Made by a program: the position numbers and the translations under genes. 64,000 nt of DNA from Chlorops oryzae (Eukaryota > Arthropoda > Insecta > Diptera > Chloropidae): assembly GCA_020466095.1 (NCBI GenBank), contig CM035806.1, positions 8,278,751-8,342,750 of the forward strand, given 5' to 3'. Every line of letters begins with the position of its first letter. Within the stretch, counting starts at the first letter, position 1. Below the pieces are notes generated by a model. The model was given only the letters and a program-made list of their open reading frames with translations, did no database searches and had not been told where the DNA came from. This document shows, piece after piece, positions 34,565-45,800 of this stretch.

Positions 34565-35165
34565 AATCGTTTAGCCTAAAAGTATAGTAAATATTTTTTA
34601 CATATCACATCGCAAACTTTAATTGCAATTTTTACAACTCTTTTAAGAAAATCGAAAAACATTATTCCTGTGCCACAGCTTGCCACAGCTGAATTATACA
34701 CGAAAATAAAGAAGAAAATTCGCTTCTTGCATATGTTCACAATAAAAACAGTGGAAAATGTTCAACACACCTTTTTTATTTCCGTTAAAATCAACAAAAC
34801 ACTGCATGTCAAAGTAAACTTTGCTTCTGCACATATATTTTTTTTAACCATTCGTCTATCTACATCTAGCCATCTACATAATTTCTCCGTTAAATTTATT
34901 AACAAGAACTTTTTATAATGAAAAAAATGTCTTTCAAATCGTAAAAGCAGAAATATTTTTGATGAAAATGCTACAAGATTTAATGAAAATTTGATATTTT
35001 TTCTGTGCAAAATAGTTTTATGACTTTGATCAATATTTTTACATATCAAATATCAATTTTTGAGCAATCTAATTAATAACACTGTGCTAGTTCAAAAAAC
35101 CCGACAGACGGCTTTCATATCTCTAGAAATATTAAGTAAAATGCGCTGAATACAATAGTGATATT
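34565..35165. other. Non-coding spacer
   Basis: AT-rich, nothing recognised. Confidence 0.35.
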
Positions 35166-35664
35166 AGTGGGACTCATGCAGGGTCGCAAATTTTGCGAAA
35201 TGGGAAATGAACTGTCAAAATTTTTATGGAAGAAATTTTACGAAGCGTGACAAACTTTCCCATTGGTTTTCGCTTCGCAAAACGTCGTAAGTTATTTCGC
35301 ATAATAATCTGGGCGGGCATACACGGCCCATCGCGTTTGACAAGCCTAGGACGTAATGTAAAAATAGGTTTAAGCCTTCATTTGTCGAAGAAAAAACCAG
35401 TTTGAACATAAATAAACTTTAATTTATCGAAAAAAAATCAAATTTATCAAATTAAGAATAGTTTTTCATTATATCATAATTCAATTGCCAATAATTCAAC
35501 CTTGCCGTCAGGCATGTTTTACGATGTGAGAGAGCCTTATCGTGAAGCAGCTGATTGATTTTTGGCAAACATGTCGAACATTCGAAGGGTCGCTCATGAA
35601 GCGTCGGAAAATTTGCGATCGCAAAATTTACGAAGGCTATTTGCGACCCTGCATGAGTCCCACT
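35166..35664. mobile_element. 499-bp inverted-repeat element
   Basis: AGTGGGACTCATGCAGGGTC and its mirror GACCCTGCATGAGTCCCACT form a perfect terminal repeat of about 26 bases. ATT direct repeats flank it (35163-35165, 35665-35667). No transposase. A 3-base duplication suggests a PIF/Harbinger-type MITE. Confidence 0.85.
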
Positions 35665-36510
35665 ATTGATTTATTGTGATTGGCTCAGTTAACGGAGATT
35701 TTCGCGTTTAAAGGTGAATCCCTAAAGTATGCAAGCATATTTTTGATATTAAGTGAAAACATTTTACTTGCTCCAAAAATTCATTTCGATTTTGGGACCC
35801 GTTTTTAGATTTGACAAGACGGCATATGACTCTAGGAACCGAGACTTCGGAAGTTCAAAGCCCAAAAAAAAATAATAGAAATAAATTTATTTTTTTTTTC
35901 GGATGAACTCCACACCACCCGAAACTTAAGAAAAAATCCAAAATAAAAAACTCTCGGTTTGTAGTCACATGCTTTCCCATTACGCCGTTTTGTTAAATAA
36001 CATAGCAGATCTAAAAGTTCTTTTTGAGAACTGTTTCTTTAAATTTAAAAAATATATTAAAAAAAAAAAATCGAATGTCAACAGTTTCACTTCCCCTAAA
36101 AGTATGCTTCAATTTTTTTTAAATAAATGTGATAGAATAAAATTGAAAGAATCACTTATAAAATATCAATTACCGTTGCGATTGCAGCGAAGTTTTGCAC
36201 AGGAATTCTACTGAATACAAGTAATTAAAGTTATGTTCACAGTTCTAGCATAAATATATAGCAACATGAACGAAATATATATAATTTTTAATGAAGTTAG
36301 TCATAATTTTTAAACCGCGATATCTAAAAAACTAGAGCCAATCTAGAAAAACGGTTGATGGGACTGCATTCAATGGGCCCCAATTATGTTTACCAGATTA
36401 GTCTCCATGTTGTCGGTAAAAAAAAGTACCAAATTCGAGTACCTACAGTGTTATTCTTCTTAACTAATAAATACTACCCAACAAAATTTCATAATTACCT
36501 ACATTTTTGA
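35665..36510. other. Non-coding spacer
   Basis: Nothing recognised beyond AT-rich sequence. Confidence 0.35.
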
Positions 36511-36600
36511 ATTTCCATTGTCGTAAACGATGAGTTCTTCAGATGAAATCCCACTGTCCGCCCGCTTCGCTTTCGATTTATTTGTAATGCCCTTAAAATT
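36511..36600 (-). CDS. Coding-like exon, unrecognised
   Basis: The minus strand reads about 30 residues with codon-biased, hydrophilic content, KSKAKRADSGISSEELIVY then DNGNSKM and TAG. It is bordered upstream by an acceptor-like GGAATTTTAAG. A donor-like GTAGGT or GTAATT overlaps the stop. If GTAGGT is used, the phase fits the exon at 30075-30254. Whether it is a last exon or an internal one is undecided. Confidence 0.35.
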
Positions 36601-36779
36601 CCAATAAAATAATTTCGATATATGTATTTTTGAATCCAATTTCCTTTTTGAGAGTGTATAAAATATGAAAAAAAAAAAAAAAAAAATTAAAATCAAAAAT
36701 ATCGGTCCACCAATATTTATTGGATACAGTTCTTTTTTTTTTTTTTTGTGATAATAAATCCTCTTTTATTCGGTTTATT

Positions 36780-37068
36780 TACAGTTCTTCGGTTTTTTGC
36801 ACTCACTCCGAATGTTGATTAAAAATTTTCAATGAAAGAGAAGAAAAAGAAGATAAAATCAGAGCACAACAAATGAGACTGACTGCATTTTAAGCTGTGA
36901 CTTCAAAGAATTGCAATCAAATTGAAAACAAGAAAAAGGACCCAAAAAGAGACAAAACGACGGGGACAAAAAAGTAAATAAGCGGGCAAAATAATAACTG
37001 CCCGCAATTGTGTATTGGCATAAACGGAAAATTTTCTTCTTTAATAAAACTTGGACAACAGCAACAAT

Positions 37069-37105
<37 letters not shown>

Positions 37106-37162
37106 TTTAAAACCGAAAGCGCTTCATTTCGAACGACCGAACGTACGAAGGAAGGGCGCAAA
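36780..37162 (+). promoter_or_regulatory. Probable 5' UTR of the colmedin-like gene
   Basis: This is upstream of the chosen ATG. It includes an AAC trinucleotide repeat at 37064-37105. The reading frame stays open upstream to about 37010, but without an ATG, so the first in-frame ATG is 37163. No core promoter was pinned down. Confidence 0.4.
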
Positions 37163-38121
37163 ATGTTTTTGGGAATAAATGAAATTGGGCAAGCGTCCAA
37201 AAGGCGCAAGAAGGAAAAGGCAGCCGAAATGACAGCGCAAAACACTGTGAAACAACAACAGCAAGAACAGCAGCAACAACTACAACAACTACAACAACCA
37301 CCCGAAAGAGCAGTACAGTGCGCAAAGATAATAACGAGCGCGACAGGCGTAACGGAAGCGGATACTACGGATATGATAGCGAGCGCAGCGTCAGTGTCAA
37401 CGATATCGGCGATGACGTCGCCGGCAACAACGCCAACAGCGAAACTTATAGATAACATGTTGTTGGGATTTTCGATGGAAAAATGCAAAAATTGCCAACA
37501 TACATTACAATATCAGGAGCATCAAATGCCGCCCCCACCGCCGCCGCTGTCGAATCCGGACGCATACCCATGCGAAAGTGATCAAAATGTACAACAGTCC
37601 GAGCAGCTCATATCGCCCCCGAGTCGTCGTGTCCCATGCCATTGCGATTGCCAGTGTGAAAATAAAAGTTTCTCTTCGCATATCCCCAACAACCCGCCGC
37701 CCATGATGGCCGTCCTGCCGCCCAAACGGATCTCACTCGCTACAGTATACATTTGCCTCGGAACACTTACATTTGCCCTGGCAACTCTGTCGGTTTTCTT
37801 CTACTCGCATGTCAGCAATTGTGCAATGGAGCTCCCGAATTCACCATTACTTCCTGCGCGCACAAGAACAAGCACAGCAGCTGCAGCGGCAGAAGCAGAA
37901 GCAGCAGCAAAAACAACGCTGACGCCGGAAACGAATTCGGCTTTTCGGGAGCAATTTCGTCGTGAATTAGTCGCGTCGGATCATGTGTTGCGTTCCATTG
38001 TGGCACGTATACTGCGGGAGGAGTATTTTGCTGGCAATCAGCGAGCAAGACACGACGTTGCCAGCGACAGCGACAGCGACAACGAAAGTACCCACTCTGA
38101 GGGGAATTTCGAGCATCAGCG
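37163..38121 (+). CDS. Colmedin-like exon 1: cytoplasmic tail and membrane anchor
   Basis: Starts MFLGINEIGQASKRRKK. A CAG/CAA-encoded glutamine run (residues 31-45), PPPPPP (123-128) and CHCDCQC (159-165) precede the membrane span SLATVYICLGTLTFALATL (191-209). An alanine/glutamate-rich stalk follows, then FREQFRRELV. The donor is CAGCG|GTAAGTG at 38122. Absence of a signal peptide plus basic PPKR before the span supports a type II (N-in) topology. Confidence 0.85.
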
Positions 38122-41100
38122 GTAAGTGCATGACTCGCAACTTTCTTTGCCCTTTCTTTTTCGTATCTTTTCGTCGTTGCAATTCGGTTTTTTCTTCTTC
38201 TTTTTTTTGAGGGGGGTGGGCAAGGGTTTCGTTAATGGTATTTGTTTAACGTTGAATAAGAATGCATGTGAGAAATAAGCGAGCCGAGGCCAAAGAGTTA
38301 ACGTACAGAACACACACACACACACGCACGCACACACACACAGCTCGAAGGACAAAGAACGAAGGACATGCAACGTTTCGTTCCAGTTTGCTCGGTTCGC
38401 TTCTTTTCTGGTCTAAATGGCGTTAAATTTTATTTGAATTTTACGATCGCATTACGTACGATGATGAATTTAGTATGTCGAGCATCCGCTCTCCGAATGA
38501 TTCTTAATCAAACTGAAGACTTAAATAAAAAATTAAAAAAATACATATACTTATATTAATGGAAAAATTCTACAAAAAATACGAGTACCTTTCGAATTAA
38601 AAGCGTTGCAAAGCAAAAAAAAAAAAAAATTAAAATAGAAAAAAAATCTGCGTGGACGTGACCAATCGTGGATTTCAAAATTTTCTCATTCTCCATGGCA
38701 TTATTAGCGCCCCTACATGCCAGCAATCCCGATACTTGCCACGTGAGGCTTTTTCAGATTTTCCTCAGTAAATTGATATCGCAACACACACACATGCACA
38801 CGCACACGCACCGCACGCACGCACGCACGCACATGAAGAGCCAAAGAGAAGGCTCAATCAAAAGTTAAATTTCTTTCTAAGAAATCACAAATTATATTCT
38901 TTTCGCTGCGGCATCAATATATGTGTAACGCTTCGAAATAAATTCCCTTCCATTATTCTCGCAACGGTGACGCGAAACGTGACGGAGACAGGAAGCTCTC
39001 TAATGGCTTTCAAATGTTAAAAAAAAAATAATATCCAGAGCTCTATCGTGAGCATTCCTTTGGGTATCCGGGGCAACGAATTTGTTCAAGTACGTGTGAT
39101 AAAAAGTTGTAAGCGCATTAAACAAATTTAAGACAGACATAAGCACTTTCGCTGTTCGATGCGATACATAAACAGCTTGCACACACACACATACATAGTA
39201 TTCAGAGACAGACATGCGAGCAAAAATATGGCCGACCGGGAAATGACAAGGAATGACGAGAGGGATCACCATTTTTTTTTTTTTTTTACTTTTGAGTATT
39301 TTTTTTTTTTTTGGTTGTATGTTTTTTGTTCTTTAATTTGTCTCTCTCTCTCGATCTGTTTTTATTCAAGTTTCTTACGTCCTTGAACTTTCGACACAAC
39401 ATGCACCCACGTACCACCGCGTTGCGTGAGAGCAGTGAAACCCCTTGCGATATGCCATTAACCGGCACGTGCGCGCGGTTCATCGTATTGCTTGTGCTTG
39501 ATTTATCATTGGCGGTGGCGGTGGCGGCAGCCCGCAAGAAGTGGTTAAAAAAAAACCAAAAAAAAAAGGCCGAAGGAATTCCCACTCGATTCCATCGAAT
39601 CGCAATTGACTTTTTGAATAAAATTATACCCCTGCCAAGAGCAGTGAGTTCTTTCAATAAAATATTATTTTGATTGCCCATTAAAAGGCAATTTTAGTTA
39701 TTTCATAATTAAATTCCAGCGAATTTTCGAACGAATTTCTCGAAGAATATTCCATTCACACAGAATTCGATGATTAAAAAATATTCGGAAAAAAAAAATC
39801 GTAAAAAATGTATTTCTTCAATTGGGAGAAAGGAAGCGATTCGTTCATTCATTTGACTTTATTTTTCTGAATCAAAAAGAATTCCAAACACTGAAGAAAA
39901 TCTCAATAAATAAGAATAAAATAATTAAAAAAAAAAAAATTTATTTTAATAAGTCATTTAAAGTAAAGGTATCAATATACGATCAACAGAATTCGTCAAC
40001 ATGATGCCCGTACATTGCTCCTGTAAACTGGATAGCAACATTGTTGCTCACCAGCACTGAATGTTGTCGACCAACAAATTTGTTTATGAAAGCATTCAAA
40101 GAACATTTTGATATTGACAGCAACAATAGTGAACAAAAAAAAAAAAAAAAATAAAATTCTAATAGCCTAGGTTAGGTTAGGTTAGATGGGCCGCCCTTAA
40201 GGCGCACTTAGACCATGAAGGTCCATTGTGGTACCCTATCTCTTCTCAGAGATATATATGCATGTTATACATTCTAATAGCCTATAAAGTGCCTATAATA
40301 GCCTATAAAGTGGATAATTTGAATTAGAGATTGGTGAGTGGCAGGACGACAAAAAAAAAATTCATTAAGATGGATATAAGTTATACGGGAAATAGTAATT
40401 TCTGGTGACAACTGTTGGACTGTTGGAAATTTTTTGGAGGGATTCGGGACCGGCGGTAACATTTAAGTAATACTCGGGATGGACAGGAAGGATTATTTTG
40501 CCTTTTCCACGCCCATCCCTGGTTTGAATTACCCTTTTACTTGGGTGTATCAGAACGCAAAAATGAACACTTGTGATGTAGCATTCAAAGTACTCTGATT
40601 GGTTGAAATTATTGAAAATTCTTGAGCTGGTAGTTAGCTTGGGCCTATCTGGATTTGCCGCCCCAATATAGATAAATCTAGAATGGGCTTAGACACGCCC
40701 TAGACTAACAAATCTTGACTCGATCAGGCTCATCTTGGCCCTACTTTGGCGCTGGGTGGCATTGTCCCCATATTGGCGACGACGTGAATAATCCAGGCAG
40801 AGCCAATATAATTTTCTTTAGGTAATGAGCGAATTAACCATGGCTTTTTTGTAAAGGGCGCATTGTTATTCAAGTCCTCTTTGATTTAGTGCAGAACAAA
40901 AACTTCAAAGAAAAATGGTTGAGTCAACAACTTTTGTTGAGTGAAAGGTAACAGTGATGTTTAATTAAATTTCTTAAATTTCTTATAATTCTCATTTGGT
41001 TTATAAATGGACTATAAGACTTAATTCTTTGAATTTTAACATTGCGAAAGCAGTCGACAACGATTGACGAATCGGATGAAGTCCATCGATGGTATTATTG

Positions 41101-42853
41101 GGGTATGTTAAAGAGGCTTCTGATGGCAATTTCTTGAACGTTGACATTTCTTCTTTATGGAGTATTGAAATATTTTTTATTTTATTTCAATATGCTATCT
41201 TTCTTAATTACCTGTTATTAACAATTTATAATGTAAATCCATTTTTCGTAATTTCATGTCAATTCAACCTGAAATATGGTCTGATTCAAAAGGAAAATTA
41301 TTATTGTTTCCACAACAACAAATATTGTTAAAAATAAAAATATTCCTTGTAAGGCCGTTTTGGTATGATTTCCTTTGATTTAACCAGTATTCTGGTTGAT
41401 TTTTTTTTCTGTGTAAAGACCGGCTTCATCGTGGACCTAGTTAGAGCCGCCTCTTTAGTGGCCTTCTAAGGAAAAATCTAGACAGTACCTTGCTAGATTT
41501 AACTAAGTAGCTATAGCCCTTGTATATGTACATTTTTTTTTTACAAAAGAGATAATTTTTGAAAATTAAGATTACAAAATTTCTTTTATAATTCTCACTT
41601 AGTTTACATTTGTGGAAAAATAACGCATGTTCTTTGCATGTTGAAATTCAGCATTGTACAGAAGCGATATCGTAAAAAATGAGGTTCTACCGAGGTGCGA
41701 TTATTAGATAGTTGAAAACTTTAACCAATACATCGCCATGGGGACGTAAAAGTTAATCTTTATGTAAAACAAAGTGATCGACATATTGTTTCATATTAAT
41801 ATAATGTATCTTCTGATGTACTTACTGAATATTAAAACGACCTTCTCAGATATGTGAATATTTTTATTTTCGTATTCGCCTAGTCCTAAAACGCAAAAAA
41901 AAATAACCATATGGGGAAAGATTGGCAGATCAACATAGGTCCTAGACAGAAATTACTGACTAGGTACATTCTAACCAAATCATTAACAAATACGCAAGGG
42001 CCTGGGTAGACTTAACTAGGGAAGCCTAAGATATAAACTAGGCAAATCTGGCCAGAGCTCTTGCAATAACTACCTAAAATTTTCAGCCGGGATATTATAA
42101 ATACTGAAACAAGTAAGGGTGTTATAGTCAGGCAAGCCTGACAATAAAATACCCGACACAGACAAACATGTTTAAATAATATTTGAACCACGCCTAAAAA
42201 ACAGGATCACTAAGAAAGAATATTCAAGAGGTTTTTAAGGCCATTAAGGGCCCCACATTTCGACTTTTGTTAAATTTCTTTATGAAAACCGCCTCTTTTC
42301 CACGCCCACTTTTCCATTTTTTTTTTTTGCAATTCTAATCGGAGGCTTAAATATACGGACAAATGCTAAGGTTCATTGAAATATTTCGAAAAAGTCCGTA
42401 AAGTAAGGCAGTTTTGAGATTTTTGTGACAGACCCTAGTACTGGAGGTACCCTTAATAATGAACCGATCAAGGAAATTTTTTGGAAGGATATTAATGACT
42501 ACAAAGGAAGCATAAGTGCCAAATTTCGTTCAAGTCCCATAGGCGTTTCGGGAGTAGGAGATAATATTCGAAAAACTCCCTTCTGCCACGCCCACTTTTA
42601 AAATTTTTTGAAATCGTATTACTTGCCTTGAAACATGTTCAAATATCAAATTTCATTAAAATATGTTGAAAAACTCCGATTTTAGAGCAGTTTTTGTGAT
42701 TTTCGTAACAGACCCTAGTACTGGAGGTACCCCTAAAAATGGTCCGATCGGGTCCATTCTCGAACTTGTTCTCACTCATGTCCCCGTGAGAACGCATACC
42801 AAATTTCGTCGCGATAGCTCAACTCCTACGGTAAGAAAACTGTATACAAACAG

Positions 42854-42888
<35 letters not shown>

Positions 42889-45800
42889 GACAGACAGACA
42901 GACGGAATCTCCTGGTGACACTGATCATTTCTATATATATTTTGTATGGTCTATCTCGACTGGTTCTGGGTGTTACACACAACCACACAAACGCAATATA
43001 CCCTCGACACAGAGTGTGTCGGGTATAAAAACGAATAATAAAAACTTACCGTTTAAAATTGAAGCTTAAAAATGCTTCTTTAACTGTTGAAATCAACATG
43101 TTTCTATTGCTGGTGCAAACACTTCGGCAACAATGTTTAACAACATTAACGGCCGCGCTATTCTAAATTAGAAAGCAATATTGCCACTGGAAACATAAGT
43201 ATAAATGTTGACGAAAACGTTTTGTTGAACGTGTTCAAGCACGACAAAGTACATCCATTGAAAGGAAATTCAACAGTTTGCTCGCTCTGCTTGAAATCAA
43301 TCGAAAGACGAATTGACCAAAATGTTTCTATTGAATTCGAATTTTGTTTCGATTTCGATTTGATTAATTCTTTCAATATCCTTGAAATTGATGTTCAATA
43401 TTAAAAGCTCTCATTTGAAATGCTCTTCCGAAATAAAGAAATGGGAAAAATTTCTCAAGGACGAACGACTTTCAAGTACCCACCGTTCGATGAAAGAATG
43501 AAATAAAAAAATATTTGTTACTGTCAATTTGATGGAACGTTTTATGGAATGATGTTGAATAAACCAACGTCCGATTTTTTCTGAAGGATTGTCTTCAATT
43601 TGCCAATTTATTGGCTCTTTAAATAATTTATAATTGATGTGCCAAATAAAGTATATTTTTCAGTTAAAACGGCTCCTCTTCAAACGAAAAATATTTCGGA
43701 ATTTCGTTTTTTTTTTAAATTTTTTTATTTGGCCCTTCATTTCATACCTGCCAGCGTATGAACTCCACTTGGAGTAAAAAACCAAACACATGAATCTCCT
43801 TTTTAAGTAATTCATGCAAACGTAGCCGCACATAGATCTACTCTCGGTACACACACTCCGAATCGCATAGGAATTCGACTGTTTGAATGTCACAGCTCGT
43901 AACGAGAGGATGGATGCACATGTTGGTCAGTGAAAAAAAATAGCACATGACATGTCAAGTCATGGCAAAAAGTTTGTGGCCTTGCCGTCAGCTCTCTCAA
44001 ACAGTCGCTCAAGTTCTTCGTTGCACTTGAATGCACATTTCTAATTTTTAGAATGTCGCAAAAAATGAATTCAAGAAAAAGTTTTTTTCTTCTTCCATTT
44101 TTTGGGAAATTCTTATTCGAAAGTAAATTTGTTTATGAAATGCGAAAGGAAATGATGGCTGTTAGCTACTTACGTCTGACGAAAGTGATAGCTCCTAAAA
44201 GTTCCGAGGAAAAATGGGCGAAATTTTTCGAAATTCGGATGTCCAATTGAGATGAATAGGAAGAAGCATTGTTTTAGAACAGATTCAATGATGCCTAGTA
44301 GTTTATTTTGAGCTTAAGGCGATTAAACTAAAAGGTCTTAGCTCTTATGATAAACTGTCGCTTTTCGACTTTTTATTTCTTTTTATACAAGTTGCTGTGG
44401 CTCTGGGATAGCGTAGGGGATGCGTGCTATGCTCTTGATCCCAGGGTCCGAGGTTCGATTCCCGGCACAGGCGAAACGGAGTGTAATGTTCCAAGCCTAG
44501 CACTGGTTTTTCGAAAAATCGCATGTTAGGGGCACACTACATAAGAAGACCTACACTCACACAAACACAAGAAGACCCCTCGTGGTATCACAATGGGACG
44601 ATTAACGGCCTAAGTGGCAGCCACTTCAACCTACCAAGTTGCTAGTTCGAATGAAGAAATAAATCCAAAAAAAAAAAAATATTTCTACAATTTGTTTTTT
44701 TTTTTTTAATTGTTTTTATTGCAGCTCGCCGACAGAGACGGTCTCAAATTTTATCCCTATTGAAGAAGAACAGTTTATGGACGAAGACGAAACGCAAGAA
44801 GTTGTGAAAAATGAAAGAAAACGAAATCCTGAAGCACAGCGACGCCTAAGGAGGAGGGACATCTCATCAGCGCCGTCATCGATGCATGGTAAGTGCATTT
44901 TCTCATTGAAAAAAAAAAAAAAAAAAAAAAAAAAATTTATTATTTATGTAGGTACAAAATAAAAATAAATATTGCTAAGAAATTCCTTTTTAGAGGAATC
45001 TTTTCGAGGTAGAGTTGTAAAATTTAAGGAAAAATCGATTTTAGATTAATAGAAGACCTGCATAATTATAAATCGATGTTAGATGATTAATTGAAACAAA
45101 AAATCGACTAAATCCAAACATATTTATAATGTCAGTTTTTCGTTTTCTGAAGTTTATTAATTCCCAATTTCCACACACAAATTTTTCTTTCCAAATAATC
45201 GACTAAGTAGGCGAGAACGGCAAGGGGAAGAGAAGAAATTTCCCTTCGCCTCACCCGTCTCATCTAATAACTAAAGATTTTCGAAAGAAAAATTTGTGTG
45301 TGGAAATTGGGAATAACGAACTAAAAAAATTTTTCCTACGTATGTTATACTCTTAGAAAGTTCATTCAACGCAAGTACAAACGGGAATTGCCAAAGAATC
45401 GATGAGCAAGATTGACCTAATGTAAAAGCAGTCAATAAATTATTCAAGGCTTTTACACTGTAGTCGTTGCAGATCGGAGGAGGAAGAAGAATCAGTGAGC
45501 CACCTCATGTATCACTGCCCGGGTCTGGCCAGGAGAAGATCCAGGCTGCTCGGCTCCTTCTTCTTCTCCTCCTTCACCGGGCTATCATCTGTTTGAGTAA
45601 AAGACATGGGACGTTTCATAAATGAGTCCAATTGGCTCCACCAAACGGGTATGGAAGGCATGCCTTCGCTCGTGCTATCACAACGGGCCAATTTGCAGCC
45701 TAAGTGTATCCCCTTAAATGGAGCAGCCACCCTAACCTAACCTAACCTAACCTAACCTAACCTAACCTAACCTAACACTAATCAATTAATGATATTCAAT

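Noticed and set aside
36859..37488. 209-codon minus-strand frame with VVVVVV and CCSCCCC
   Set aside because: Shadow of the plus-strand colmedin-like exon 1 (AAC and CAG repeats read backwards).
39286..39681. Overlapping frames on both strands in colmedin-like intron 1
   Set aside because: They run through poly-T/A tracts, lack domains and oppose each other.
45729..45775. Interstitial telomere made of CCTAA repeats
   Set aside because: It is directly attached to a LINE 3' UTR and the same words end SINEs, so it is a retrotransposon tail. Flies lack TTAGG telomeres.
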